Below are positions 1 through 8,986 of a DNA stretch of 64,000 nt, piece by piece (the stretch's first letter is position 1; every line of letters starts with the position of its first letter). A program made the position numbers and the translations under genes. Where the stretch lies: the NCBI GenBank assembly GCA_040219275.1, contig JAVJSU010000102.1, forward strand, positions 199,483-263,482. Direction: 5' to 3'. The notes under the pieces were generated by a model. That model was not told the origin of the DNA, did not search any database, and saw only the letters and a list, made by a program, of their open reading frames with translations. The stretch is from JAVJSU01 sp040219275. Its GTDB lineage: Bacteria; Chloroflexota; Anaerolineae; Aggregatilineales; Phototrophicaceae.

Positions 1-923
1 TATTCATCATTGTTCGTCGGGTAGATGCCGGCGAATACCATTGGCTTTGCTTGCTTGTATCCGGGTAGGGGTTTATCCGTACCGCCGTTAAAGAGCGTAA
101 TAGTATCGCCCACACGACATTCCTGAATGGTCTTTAAGCCGGTTGCAACATACCCGACCTCACCCGCGCCCAAGACCTTTACTGGTTTCATTAATGGGCT
201 AAAGACCCCAACTTCTACAGGTTCAAACTTCGCCTTAGTATTGTAGAGCTTAAGAATATCACGCTCATTAATTTCTCCATCGATAACACGAACATAAGCG
301 ATCACGCCTTTGTAGGAGTCATAATGTGAGTCAAAGACCAGCGCACGCAACGGGGCATCCGGATCGCCACCCGGAGGGGGTACTTTTTCAATGACCGCTT
401 TAAGTACATCTTCGACGCGAATCCCGCTCTTGGCTGAAATTTGGATCATTTCATCGGCATCAACACCGAGCAAATCTTCAACCTCTTGAGCAATGTCATC
501 CGGTCTTGCCGCCGGTAAATCAATCTTATTGATAACGGGGATCAGTTCGAGGTCTTGCTCTAGCGCGAGATATACATTGGAAAGTGTTTGCGCTTCAATG
601 CCCTGACTAGCATCAACAACAAGCACAGCACCTTCACACGCTTGCAATGCACGGCTGACTTCATAGGTGAAATCCACATGCCCCGGTGTATCAATCAAAT
701 TCAGGATGTATTCTTCACCTTCGTGCATATACATCATACGCACCGCAGATGCCTTAATGGTTACACCGCGTTCACGCTCAAGATCCATACTGTCAAGCAG
801 TTGTGCTTGCATGTCTCGATCACTGACGGTGTGGGTTAATTGCAACAATCGATCAGCAAGGGTACTTTTACCATGATCGACATGGGCAATAATCGAGAAA
901 TTGCGAATATTTTTACGACTCAT
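1..923 (-). CDS. lepA: Elongation factor 4 (LepA), C-terminal part cut by window edge
   Basis: Ribosome-associated translational GTPase that remodels stalled ribosomes. About 307 N-terminal residues are visible of a family length near 600. The G1 motif AHVDHGKST lies at residues 13-21, switch I has RGVTIK, G3 DTPGH is at 78-82, G4 NKID at 132-135, and SAKSG follows. The leftmost codons read KPMVFAGIYP, typical of the LepA domain after the EF-Tu-like domain II, which separates it from EF-G. The ATG at 921-923 fits the family N-terminus. It is the last visible gene of a minus-strand run and lies 60 bp after tlyA. Confidence 0.95.
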   Translation of the reverse strand, partial: MSRKNIRNFSIIAHVDHGKSTLADRLLQLTHTVSDRDMQAQLLDSMDLERERGVTIKASAVRMMYMHEGEEYILNLIDTPGHVDFTYEVSRALQACEGAVLVVDASQGIEAQTLSNVYLALEQDLELIPVINKIDLPAARPDDIAQEVEDLLGVDADEMIQISAKSGIRVEDVLKAVIEKVPPPGGDPDAPLRALVFDSHYDSYKGVIAYVRVIDGEINERDILKLYNTKAKFEPVEVGVFSPLMKPVKVLGAGEVGYVATGLKTIQECRVGDTITLFNGGTDKPLPGYKQAKPMVFAGIYPTNNDE

Positions 924-983
924 GCCTTATTCCGTTCCAGATAACTATGGGGAAATTATACCAGAAGCGAATTCCACAATATA

Positions 984-1769
984 CTACAGACTAAGAATCT
1001 CGTAAATTCGCTTTTCGAGGTCAAATTCAACTGATATATTCTGATCTTTCGTCAGGTATATCAAAAATTCAATATTCCCGGCGGGACCTTTAAGTGGCGA
1101 AAGGGTTAAGCCCTGAATATAAAAGCCAGTATCCTCAGAGAAGGCGCTAATCTCCTGAATGACACGGGTATGAATATCCGGATCACGGACAACGCCCCCT
1201 TTGCCCACATCGCTCTTGCCTGCTTCAAATTGTGGTTTGATAAGTGCTATTACGCTACCAGTTGGCTTTAACCAATTTTTGATGGGTGGTAAAAGCAAGC
1301 GTAGCGAAATAAATGATGCGTCAACCACAACAAGATCAATAGGCTCGTCCAGTTGCTCAATATAACGGGCGTTAGTGCGCTCCATAACGACGACACGCGC
1401 ATCTTGCCTCAGTCTAAAATCAAGTTGTCCGTAACCGACATCAATGGCATACACTTTGGTGGCATCATTTTGCAGTAGGCAATCAGTAAAGCCACCCGTG
1501 CTCGCGCCGACATCAGCACAGATTAACCCTGAAACCTCAAAAACGAAATCTTCTAACGCACCTGCGAGCTTTTCTCCACCACGACTCACGAATTGTGGCT
1601 TCGATTTTACCGTGAGCACATCATCATCTGTAATTCTTAATCCGGGCTTGTCTTTCATTTCACCATTAACCAGCACTTCACCCGCCATAATCATGCCACG
1701 GGCTTTTTCACGGCTCGGCGCAAACCCTCGCTGGAATAATTCAATATCTAGTCTTTGTTTTTCAGTCAT
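984..1769 (-). CDS. tlyA: TlyA-family rRNA methyltransferase / hemolysin-like protein
   Basis: Predicted SAM-dependent ribose 2'-O-methyltransferase of 16S/23S rRNA. The 261-residue length is normal for TlyA. An N-terminal S4 RNA-binding domain (about residues 5-65, with GMIMAGEVLVNGE) precedes an FtsJ/RrmJ-type Rossmann domain. That domain shows ADVGASTGGFTDCLL as the SAM loop, VVVDASFISL with the catalytic-region Asp, and LIKPQFEAG with Lys. The gene sits 9 bp after the protease gene, so it is probably co-transcribed with it. The name 'hemolysin' is historical; methyltransferase activity is the better-supported role. Confidence 0.93.
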   Translation of the reverse strand: MTEKQRLDIELFQRGFAPSREKARGMIMAGEVLVNGEMKDKPGLRITDDDVLTVKSKPQFVSRGGEKLAGALEDFVFEVSGLICADVGASTGGFTDCLLQNDATKVYAIDVGYGQLDFRLRQDARVVVMERTNARYIEQLDEPIDLVVVDASFISLRLLLPPIKNWLKPTGSVIALIKPQFEAGKSDVGKGGVVRDPDIHTRVIQEISAFSEDTGFYIQGLTLSPLKGPAGNIEFLIYLTKDQNISVEFDLEKRIYEILSL

Positions 1770-1778
1770 GTTTATTCG

Positions 1779-4034
1779 TCAATCACGGGTTAGGGGAATT
1801 TGTATTTCCAATGGATTTGGCGTATCTTCGTCTACCACCACACCGTCTGCGGAAATTGGCAAATAGCCCTGTGCAGAAATCATAACGCTATAGGGCGCGT
1901 CAAATTGTAATGGACGGTCTAATTGAAAGCGTCCATTGCGATCCGTTACAGCGAGCGAATAGACCTGTGTGGCAAGCCATGTGAAATCTTCGACAGAAAA
2001 CTCCTCGCTAATCAGGATGAATGTTACGCCGGGAATACCCTGTTGTGTGTCCGCATCCACAATTTGACCGCCTAATTGAATTCCTTCTGCCTGAGCGAAG
2101 AAATCGATAGGGAGCTGTCCAATACCGACAACAACATTATCGAATAACAGGGGAACGGAGTTGATTTGTAACTCAAGACGATATTCACCATCGGGAATAC
2201 CCTCTGCACTACGCAAACGAACCATAAAGTTTTGCCCACCGTTTTGATTACTCCACGGGAGTGTCTCTTCATAAAAAGTCTGATCGTCAACGAGCCAACG
2301 CATCGTCCACAATGTACCGGGGGAAATCTGTTCCCAATCAAAAAGCGCATAGATGTCACGCACGGTATTCGGGAAATTCGGTAAGTCAACCGCATTCAAA
2401 GCATCGGCAGGGGATGCGGCGGTTACGAATCGAATATTGGTGAAAACTCGTGGAACAGGTCCGCCCGCGGCTCCGGCAACCGTAAAGTCCGAAGTCGCGG
2501 CAAGTGCATCGTTGATATATAAATCCAGACGATATCGACCCGGAACAAGACCATTTTCCGCCAGTAGCGTAATCGAACGTGACCCATTTTCTCCCTCACT
2601 CCACGACTCTTCATCCTGTCGGCTAATTTCAAGGTCGTTAAAATGCCAGATTTGCGTCCATCTAACATCAGGGTTCATATTCTGGAAGAGAAAACGAGCG
2701 GTGACCTGATTACCGGTGGGTAAGACATAACCCGTCCCGAAAAAATTGCCGCTATCCGAGATGCCAAAGAGAATGTTGCTAAAACTAGGGTCGTTAGCGG
2801 GAGAACCACCTATGAGAATGCTATTGCTTCCGCTAGCAAGCCCATTGATAAACAATGTGAACTCATAGAAGCCGTTAATCCACGATTGCTCATTACTACC
2901 GATATACCACAATCCGCGCTCGCCACCACTCCAGCGAACAGGAGCAAGGCTAAACCGCGCATTAGGTCTTCCATCAACTGTTACACGGAGTTCGTAAATC
3001 GTCTCTGGTGTCATATTTTCATAATCGAAGAACAGAAACAGACTTCCCGGATTAGCGGGTAGGTTATTGACAACGCGGGTGGGCATTCCTTCATTAACGG
3101 CTGTCGAAAAGTAAAGACGATTGAAGGCAGGTTGTCCAGCGACGGTGGAAATCAAGTTCGTATCTGATAATTTTTCAACTGCAACACCAATTGATGCGGC
3201 GCGTATAAGGGGAGACGCAAAATTCGATGGGCGCAACGCATTGATGAACCCACCAACAGGGACACAGATATCAGTTCTGTTTACGAGTCCATCACCATTT
3301 GTATCTTGAATCGTAACGCAACTATCATCGGAAATTGTAGAAATGACCGGCGCAGTCGTAGGTATTCCGACCAATTGACCGGCAACATTATAGACACCTC
3401 CACCTGTCATCGTTCCAGAAATCCCTAAATCTTCATCGGGGGTTTCTACCTTAATCCATGCGCGATCCGGTGCGCTCGGTTCCGTCACAAAACCGTTGAC
3501 AACACTTCTACGAATCTCTACGGGTGAACCGTTAATATCTGGATACCCAAGGACAATTAAACTGCTGTCTAATGTGATTTGAGAAGAGTCCGCAAGTTCG
3601 ACAAAGGGCAGGGCAAGTGTTCCCTGTTCGATCCTCCGCCCATCAAGATTGCGGTCAATTTGAAGCAATGCAATATCTAAACCTTCATCTGCCTGTACAA
3701 CACTGGCGCGATAACTTGCAATAGGTGGCGTGCCAGCGCGGGTCGTGAGGGCAATGATGATTTCCTCACCGGCACAATTTCGATTGGGGACGGTATTGTG
3801 TGCATTCGTGAGGATCAAACCATCTCTACTGACGATTGACCCTGATCCCACACACGTAATTGAATCATCCGTATCATTTCTTGTTTGAATAATATATACG
3901 GTAGCGCGTTGAATACGATCGAGATCAAAGTCCTCTGAAATGATCTGCGCGTTACTCATGTTGACAACCAGAATAACGCTGACACATAAGAGCAAGGCGG
4001 TTAATTTGGCGATTTTCGCTCGCTTGGATAGCAT
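1779..4034 (-). CDS. Secreted trypsin-like (S1C) protease with beta-sandwich tail; catalytic Ser position is Thr
   Basis: A 751-residue exported protein. Residues 1-29 form a signal peptide ending in SNAQ. Residues 40-270 are a chymotrypsin/HtrA-like domain with His79 in TNAHN and Asp120 in GLDIALLQI. Where HtrA has GNSGG, this protein reads TMTGGGVYN, so the nucleophile is Thr210 (codon ACA at 3405-3407) rather than Ser. Residues 244-255 (DTNGDGLVNRTD) match a dockerin-like calcium loop. The middle holds repeated Ig-like segments. The C-terminus (about 655-751) resembles a carboxypeptidase-regulatory beta-sandwich (GQIVDADTQQGIPGV). Its start codon overlaps the stop of the upstream gene (TAATG). 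Substrate unknown; it could be a weak or inactive protease used as a scaffold. Confidence 0.8.
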   Translation of the reverse strand: MLSKRAKIAKLTALLLCVSVILVVNMSNAQIISEDFDLDRIQRATVYIIQTRNDTDDSITCVGSGSIVSRDGLILTNAHNTVPNRNCAGEEIIIALTTRAGTPPIASYRASVVQADEGLDIALLQIDRNLDGRRIEQGTLALPFVELADSSQITLDSSLIVLGYPDINGSPVEIRRSVVNGFVTEPSAPDRAWIKVETPDEDLGISGTMTGGGVYNVAGQLVGIPTTAPVISTISDDSCVTIQDTNGDGLVNRTDICVPVGGFINALRPSNFASPLIRAASIGVAVEKLSDTNLISTVAGQPAFNRLYFSTAVNEGMPTRVVNNLPANPGSLFLFFDYENMTPETIYELRVTVDGRPNARFSLAPVRWSGGERGLWYIGSNEQSWINGFYEFTLFINGLASGSNSILIGGSPANDPSFSNILFGISDSGNFFGTGYVLPTGNQVTARFLFQNMNPDVRWTQIWHFNDLEISRQDEESWSEGENGSRSITLLAENGLVPGRYRLDLYINDALAATSDFTVAGAAGGPVPRVFTNIRFVTAASPADALNAVDLPNFPNTVRDIYALFDWEQISPGTLWTMRWLVDDQTFYEETLPWSNQNGGQNFMVRLRSAEGIPDGEYRLELQINSVPLLFDNVVVGIGQLPIDFFAQAEGIQLGGQIVDADTQQGIPGVTFILISEEFSVEDFTWLATQVYSLAVTDRNGRFQLDRPLQFDAPYSVMISAQGYLPISADGVVVDEDTPNPLEIQIPLTRD

Positions 4035-4636
4035 TACTGAAACTCCAACGTTTCAAGGAAACGATCAAAAATTTCTATATCTTCTTGGTAGGTGCGGGCA
4101 TCAGTGAGGAAGGTGATTGAAATTGCTTGTCCACGCCTGATCGTGACAACATCGACACCAATGACAACCGTAGGCAGACTCTCTAATGATGGGTTGGGAT
4201 CCGTAGCAGTAAAGGTATACACCATACGTGCGCCGGAAATGTCATTCGGTAAGGCTACGTCTGGCTCGATCTCGAACGGGCGATAGGTTGCGAGGTTTGC
4301 TAGCCTCAATGAACGCGCCAGAAGGATATTCCATGCGTCTGTATTTTCACTAATTGGATCAATGCCGATCTGGATTGTCGTTTTATACCCCACGCGGGTC
4401 ATATCTCGAACCCGCACCAAATATTCATCAGAATTTTCGTCTCTTAGCCAATTTTCGGGGTAACGAATCAGTAACCCTGCTTGAATATTCGTGAAAGATA
4501 CATTCGTGCTAAATGCGCTATTCCGTGCGTTGATCCCGGCGATTAGCGCAATAAGGGCGATAATAAGTGTGATGTAATGACTCCAACGTTGAACACGCGT
4601 GAGTTCTTGAACAGCATTAATTTCGACTATGGACAT
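4034..4636 (-). CDS. Membrane-anchored exported protein, function unknown
   Basis: A 200-residue protein with one N-terminal membrane segment (about residues 20-40, HYITLIIALIALIAGI). The outside domain reads like a PsbP/LpqN-type fold by rhythm (LLIRYPENWLRDE near the start, ISITFLTDARTYQEDIEIFDRFLETL at the end), a pattern seen in small exported proteins. No catalytic motif is visible. The stop overlaps the start of the protease gene by one base, and the upstream PrsW-like gene ends 3 bp before it, so the three are almost certainly one transcript and perhaps one membrane assembly. The fold assignment is tentative. Confidence 0.65.
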   Translation of the reverse strand: MSIVEINAVQELTRVQRWSHYITLIIALIALIAGINARNSAFSTNVSFTNIQAGLLIRYPENWLRDENSDEYLVRVRDMTRVGYKTTIQIGIDPISENTDAWNILLARSLRLANLATYRPFEIEPDVALPNDISGARMVYTFTATDPNPSLESLPTVVIGVDVVTIRRGQAISITFLTDARTYQEDIEIFDRFLETLEFQ

Positions 4637-4639
4637 GGC

Positions 4640-5542
4640 TTATCCCTTTGTAGACCCCGCCTGTCGCTGGCGATTTTCGGCATTTTCATATAAGAAGGCA
4701 ATGACAAATTGGGGCGCAGTCATTATGATAATGGTGAAAATAACGCCGAATAATGCGTTCTGAACACCGATGCCGAGGACAAACCCTGCATTCAAAATGC
4801 CGGAACGAACCGGGATGAGAATACCGATTAGGATAATCGCAAGTATGAGCATAAAGGGCATAAGCAAAACTGATCTTGGGTTAAAATGAAGCTCGGACAA
4901 TCCAAACCCGACGATCATCGACGCTGTCATATGCAACGCGACCGTAAACGTTACACGATAGGCGACAATATTTGGCGCTAAAGAAGTATCCGCGATTAAA
5001 TGGAGATTGACGACCGTTACATATCCGACGACACTTGCGGCAACATAGGCGATCATATCTGTCCGAGTGCGTAAATTTTGGTTCCAGATGATATATCTGA
5101 GAACTAGATACTTAATGATTTCCTGTGTAATACCAATTGTGATGGCATATCCGAGAATACGATTCAAGGTTGATTCGAGCGATAACCATTCCTCAACTTT
5201 GAATAAGTCGTTTACAACGGGAATACCTATCGCATTAGCGGCAAGTGCGGTGATGATGAAAACTGTTAATAAATTTTGACGTGGTTGTGTCACCAAGCGT
5301 TCTCTATAATATGAACTTAATAGCCATAGGATCGTTGGAAGTATGGCAATCAAAACGTTTACATAGGGAATGATGACTTGCGGTAGTCGAACTCCCAAAA
5401 AATCATAAGCGATCAAAAATAGTACAGCGACCCCCATAATCACGGTGTTCTCAAATGCAATACTTTGCCACACGCGACGATACGGATAGACTTCCTCATC
5501 TTCTCTTGGTGGGGTAAGTAGCGTAGGGTTGTATCTGGACAC
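4640..5542 (-). CDS. PrsW-like polytopic membrane protein with altered active site
   Basis: A 300-residue protein with about eight hydrophobic segments. The order of conserved sites follows the PrsW/CAAX-type membrane protease family: QEIIK at 140-144 (family EExxK), Asp162 in TDMIAY, Asn179 in TVVNL (family EN), Arg196 and His204 in RVTFTVALH. The first Glu of the EE pair is Gln, and the Glu before Asn179 is Val, so catalysis may be lost. PrsW proteins cleave anti-sigma factors in Bacillus; no anti-sigma gene is nearby here. First gene of the minus-strand run to lepA; a divergent ABC operon starts 75 bp away. Confidence 0.6.
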   Translation of the reverse strand: MSRYNPTLLTPPREDEEVYPYRRVWQSIAFENTVIMGVAVLFLIAYDFLGVRLPQVIIPYVNVLIAILPTILWLLSSYYRERLVTQPRQNLLTVFIITALAANAIGIPVVNDLFKVEEWLSLESTLNRILGYAITIGITQEIIKYLVLRYIIWNQNLRTRTDMIAYVAASVVGYVTVVNLHLIADTSLAPNIVAYRVTFTVALHMTASMIVGFGLSELHFNPRSVLLMPFMLILAIILIGILIPVRSGILNAGFVLGIGVQNALFGVIFTIIIMTAPQFVIAFLYENAENRQRQAGSTKG

Positions 5543-5566
5543 AGGTTTCTTACCTACTTATGATGT

Positions 5567-5596
5567 TTGCACATAATGAAAATCGTAGCGCATACT
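5567..5596 (+). promoter_or_regulatory. Possible sigma-70 promoter of ABC importer operon
   Basis: TTGCAC at 5567-5572 and CATACT at 5591-5596, spaced 18 bp, lie upstream of the substrate-binding protein start at 5618. The -10 element is imperfect. Confidence 0.35.
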
Positions 5597-5617
5597 TAGC
5601 AACCCGGAAAGACCGAA

Positions 5618-7216
5618 ATGATTCGTAAACGCATTATTATCTCTCTATGGCTCATTATTCTAGTGGTTCTGGTTGGATGTTCGTCTGAAAATAACGATGT
5701 ACAGTTGAATACGATTGTATATGGTCTAACCCTTGAACCAAGTGGGATCGACCCACATATCTATCAATCAGCTGAACTTGGCATCGTTTTGCGTAGTGTT
5801 TACGATACATTGGTCTACCGCGACCCGGAAACACTAGAAATAATCCCCGGTCTTGCAACAAGCTGGGTACTTTCTGATGATGGGTTGTCGTATACCTTTT
5901 CCTTGCGCGAAGGCGTGACCTTTCATGATGGGACACCCTTTAACGCGCAAGCAGTTGGTGCAAATCTGGATCGCATTGTTGATCCGGAAACTGCCTCGCA
6001 ACGTGCAAAATTTATGCTCGGTCCGTACGTCGGCTATGAAGTAATTGATGAATACACGATTCGGATTGATCTCTCGCAATCTTATATACCGTTGCTTGAT
6101 GCCTTTAGCCAAGTGTACTTGAGTATTGCCAGTCCAACCGCTTTCAATGAATATTCCCGTAACCGCTATCAATTTTTTCAGGTCGGAACCGGTCCGTTCC
6201 GTTTTGTGGAATACGTGCCAAATGACCGAATTGTGATACGTCGTTGGGAAGATTATACATGGGGACCGACATTCTATGATCTGCCGGTAGACAACAGTGT
6301 TGAAGAAATCATCTTTCGCTTTTTTGACGACGAAGCAACCCGCCTGTTGGCAATAGAAAGCGGCGATGTTAACGTGATGGGAGAGTTACCCCCAACAGAT
6401 GCTCGCGCTTTAGGCGGTAACAGTCAGGTGCAATTGCTCCCGGTTGATGTGCCGGGACAACCCTTACAATTTATGTTTAATACACAGCAATTCCCAACGG
6501 ATAACCCGATTGTGCGTCAGGCGTTGATTATCGCAACGAACCGAAACGCCATTGTTGATACGGTCTTTCAAGGATTTTCATCCGTGGCATGGGGACCATT
6601 GTCTGAGGGATCGCTTTTTTACAATCGTCAGATGGTAGGGGTGTATGAACATAACGCACAACAGGCACGAGAATTATTAGCCGCTCAGGGATTTGTCGAT
6701 GGTGACGGCAACGGTTTTTTGGATGCTCCCAACGGCGATGTTGAGATTGTACTCATTGTGCCGCCGTGGGGCAGGGTGCCGCAGGTTGTGCAGTTGTTAC
6801 AGGATCAATGGCGAGATGTTGGCATTCGGGTGCAATTAGATCAGGTTCCGAATTTTAACCTGCTCCGGGAAGCTGTGGACGCGGGTGAATATAATCTCGT
6901 TTCGTTTGATACCCCCGGCATTGATCCTGCGTTATTAAACGACTATTTCATCACCAGTGGGGTACGCAATTGGATGGGATATAGCAACCCTGAACTCGAT
7001 GCTATTTTGCAGGAAGCTGTTGTGATTGCAGATGACAGCCAACGACGACTATTGTATTTAGAAGCTCAGCGCCTCATCATGAATAACGCGCTGATTTTGC
7101 CGATCCGCGAATATCGTAACTTAAATGCGACGGATAGTACGATAGAAGACTTACAATTTGATGCTTATGGCTGGTTCCCAATTCTCAATAATGTACGCCT
7201 GACGACATCAGGATAA
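5618..7216 (+). CDS. ABC importer substrate-binding lipoprotein (peptide/nickel family, SBP_bac_5)
   Basis: Extracytoplasmic binding lipoprotein that delivers a ligand, probably a short peptide, to the permeases encoded next. 532 residues. The signal peptide ends with lipobox LVGC, followed by SSEN. The family signature (YGLTLEPSGIDPHIYQSAE, then VYDTLVYRDPET and AQAVGANLDRI) runs through the first 110 residues, and WMGYSNPELDAILQEA is the usual C-terminal block. The two permease genes follow within 14 and 9 bp. Ligand cannot be told from sequence; oligopeptide, dipeptide and metal chelates are all possible. Confidence 0.9.
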   Translation: MIRKRIIISLWLIILVVLVGCSSENNDVQLNTIVYGLTLEPSGIDPHIYQSAELGIVLRSVYDTLVYRDPETLEIIPGLATSWVLSDDGLSYTFSLREGVTFHDGTPFNAQAVGANLDRIVDPETASQRAKFMLGPYVGYEVIDEYTIRIDLSQSYIPLLDAFSQVYLSIASPTAFNEYSRNRYQFFQVGTGPFRFVEYVPNDRIVIRRWEDYTWGPTFYDLPVDNSVEEIIFRFFDDEATRLLAIESGDVNVMGELPPTDARALGGNSQVQLLPVDVPGQPLQFMFNTQQFPTDNPIVRQALIIATNRNAIVDTVFQGFSSVAWGPLSEGSLFYNRQMVGVYEHNAQQARELLAAQGFVDGDGNGFLDAPNGDVEIVLIVPPWGRVPQVVQLLQDQWRDVGIRVQLDQVPNFNLLREAVDAGEYNLVSFDTPGIDPALLNDYFITSGVRNWMGYSNPELDAILQEAVVIADDSQRRLLYLEAQRLIMNNALILPIREYRNLNATDSTIEDLQFDAYGWFPILNNVRLTTSG

Positions 7217-7230
7217 TGTGGGAGTAGGGA

Positions 7231-8142
7231 ATGGGGCAATTTATGATACGGAATGTGATTTCGGTTCTCATCACGCTGTGGTTTGCCGTCACTGTAACGT
7301 TTTTCATGTTAAGGGTACTTCCGGGTGATGCGATTTCTGCACAACTCATTCAAGCCGGCGCAACGGAGGCGGAAATTATCGGGCAACGTGATGCACTCGG
7401 CTTGAATCAGCCCATTATTCAACAATATGTTGATTACATGATCCGGTTAATACAGGGCGATATGGGTGATTCCTTGACGGTCGGACTGCCTGTGAGATTG
7501 ATGATTCAGCAACAGATTTCACCAACTATTTTTCTTGCCTGCACAACGATGATTGTTGCGATTATCTGGGGTGTATTACTTGGCATCGGAGCGGTGAGCG
7601 AAGCGACATTCATCCGTAGGGTCTGTCAGTTAATTGTAAATCTAGCGATTAGCACGCCCATCTACTGGACAGGAACACTTCTTATCATCATTTTTGCGGT
7701 GGAATTACGCTGGTTTCCAATTACGGGCAACGGGAATGCGAAAAGTTTGATTCTTCCGGTAAGCCTACTCAGTTTTCATGTTTCCGGCGCGATTGCACGT
7801 ATCGTTCAGATCAACCTTAATGAAATAAAGCGTGCATCTTATATTTTAGTCGCACATGCAAAGGGCTTAACTGCACAATATATCTTGTACCGCCATATTT
7901 TTCGGGTTGCTTTACTGCCGATTATCAGTGTAATCGCTCTGCAATACGGGTTTTTACTAAGTGGGACGGTCATCACGGAGACACTTTTTTCTCGTCCGGG
8001 ACTTGGCAGTTTACTCCTCTCCGCAACCCAAAATCAGGACTACCCGCTGGTGCAAGGTCTGGTAGTGCTCACTGCAACCCTATATATTATTACCAATTTG
8101 ATCGCCGAATTCTTACAAAAAATAGCTGATCCCCGATTGTAG
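7231..8142 (+). CDS. ABC importer permease, DppB/OppB type
   Basis: Inner-membrane subunit of the importer, 303 residues with about six membrane segments. The start FMIRNVISVLITLWFAVTVT and the DAISAQ...LGLNQPIIQQY block are typical of DppB/OppB. The cytoplasmic EAA loop, which docks on the ATPase, reads RASYILVAHAKGLTAQYILY. It lies between the binding-protein gene (14 bp upstream) and the DppC-type gene (9 bp downstream). Substrate inferred only from family. Confidence 0.92.
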   Translation: MGQFMIRNVISVLITLWFAVTVTFFMLRVLPGDAISAQLIQAGATEAEIIGQRDALGLNQPIIQQYVDYMIRLIQGDMGDSLTVGLPVRLMIQQQISPTIFLACTTMIVAIIWGVLLGIGAVSEATFIRRVCQLIVNLAISTPIYWTGTLLIIIFAVELRWFPITGNGNAKSLILPVSLLSFHVSGAIARIVQINLNEIKRASYILVAHAKGLTAQYILYRHIFRVALLPIISVIALQYGFLLSGTVITETLFSRPGLGSLLLSATQNQDYPLVQGLVVLTATLYIITNLIAEFLQKIADPRL

Positions 8143-8151
8143 CCACCCTTT

Positions 8152-8931
8152 ATGAAAGTAAAAGTCGCGTTCCTGTTTCTCGTTATTTTGGTCATGGTTG
8201 TTATTTTTGCGCCGATATTCCTAAACAACGATCCATTCTCTACCAATCCTGAAATTTCGCTTTCCGCACCGTCAACTCAGCATTTACTCGGTACGGATTT
8301 ATTTGGGCGTGATAACCTGAGTCGCTTCTTGTCTGGTGGGCGGACAACGCTTGGGATGGCGGTTTTATCAACATCATTCGCCGGGGTAGTGGGACTCACT
8401 GTATCATTTTTGCCGTTACTTTTCGGAAAATGGAGCGAGGCTCTGTTAGTCATCGTCATGAGTGGTCTGCTCGCAATTCCGGGTATCATGGTTGCGCTGG
8501 TCATGATTACGTTGCTGGGGCAGGGGATTTATCAAGTGGCGTTTGCCGTTGGGCTGTCACAAATCGCACCAACTATCCAAATTTGCCGCGCCACACGCCT
8601 ACAGGTACAAGCGAGTGATTATATTTTGGCATCCAGAGCATTAGGGGCATCATCAGTTCGAATCGCGTTTTTTCACGTTTTCCCGAACATGCTTCCAATG
8701 TTTCTAGGCTATCTGGGTTTGGTGATGAGCTATAGTATCTTTAACAGCGCCGCACTCAGCTTTCTTGGGATTGGGGTTCCAGTTGGAACGCCTGATTGGG
8801 GTATATTGCTGGCAGAAGGGCGTACCTTATTTTCAGTTGCTCCATGGATGAGTATATTTCCGGGTGTTGCTATTTCCTGCACGGTACTTGCTGTTAATTC
8901 AGTTTTTGATACACTGGCAGCGCTTACATAG
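8152..8931 (+). CDS. ABC importer permease, DppC/OppC type
   Basis: Second membrane subunit, 259 residues, somewhat shorter than usual DppC (about 280-300). It has the family block HLLGTDLFGRDNLSRFLSGG near residue 43 and the EAA loop SDYILASRALGASSVRIAFF. The C-terminal block FLGIGVPVGTPDWGILLAEG is standard. It ends the visible operon: no DppD/DppF ATPase follows, because the next gene is a cyclophilin with its own promoter. The ATPases must be encoded elsewhere or shared with another importer. Confidence 0.9.
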   Translation: MKVKVAFLFLVILVMVVIFAPIFLNNDPFSTNPEISLSAPSTQHLLGTDLFGRDNLSRFLSGGRTTLGMAVLSTSFAGVVGLTVSFLPLLFGKWSEALLVIVMSGLLAIPGIMVALVMITLLGQGIYQVAFAVGLSQIAPTIQICRATRLQVQASDYILASRALGASSVRIAFFHVFPNMLPMFLGYLGLVMSYSIFNSAALSFLGIGVPVGTPDWGILLAEGRTLFSVAPWMSIFPGVAISCTVLAVNSVFDTLAALT

Positions 8932-8951
8932 CACCTATTTTGAGCTATACT
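8923..8951 (+). promoter_or_regulatory. Sigma-70-like promoter of the cyclophilin gene
   Basis: CTTACA at 8923-8928 and TATACT at 8946-8951 are separated by 17 bp. The -35 overlaps the 3' end of the permease gene. A transcript from about 8958 would contain the GGGAGAG ribosome-binding site and the ATG at 8987, which argues against the longer in-frame start at 8864. Confidence 0.55.
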
Positions 8952-8986
8952 GCTTTTGTCAATTTATTGGGAGAGACAAAAATAAA

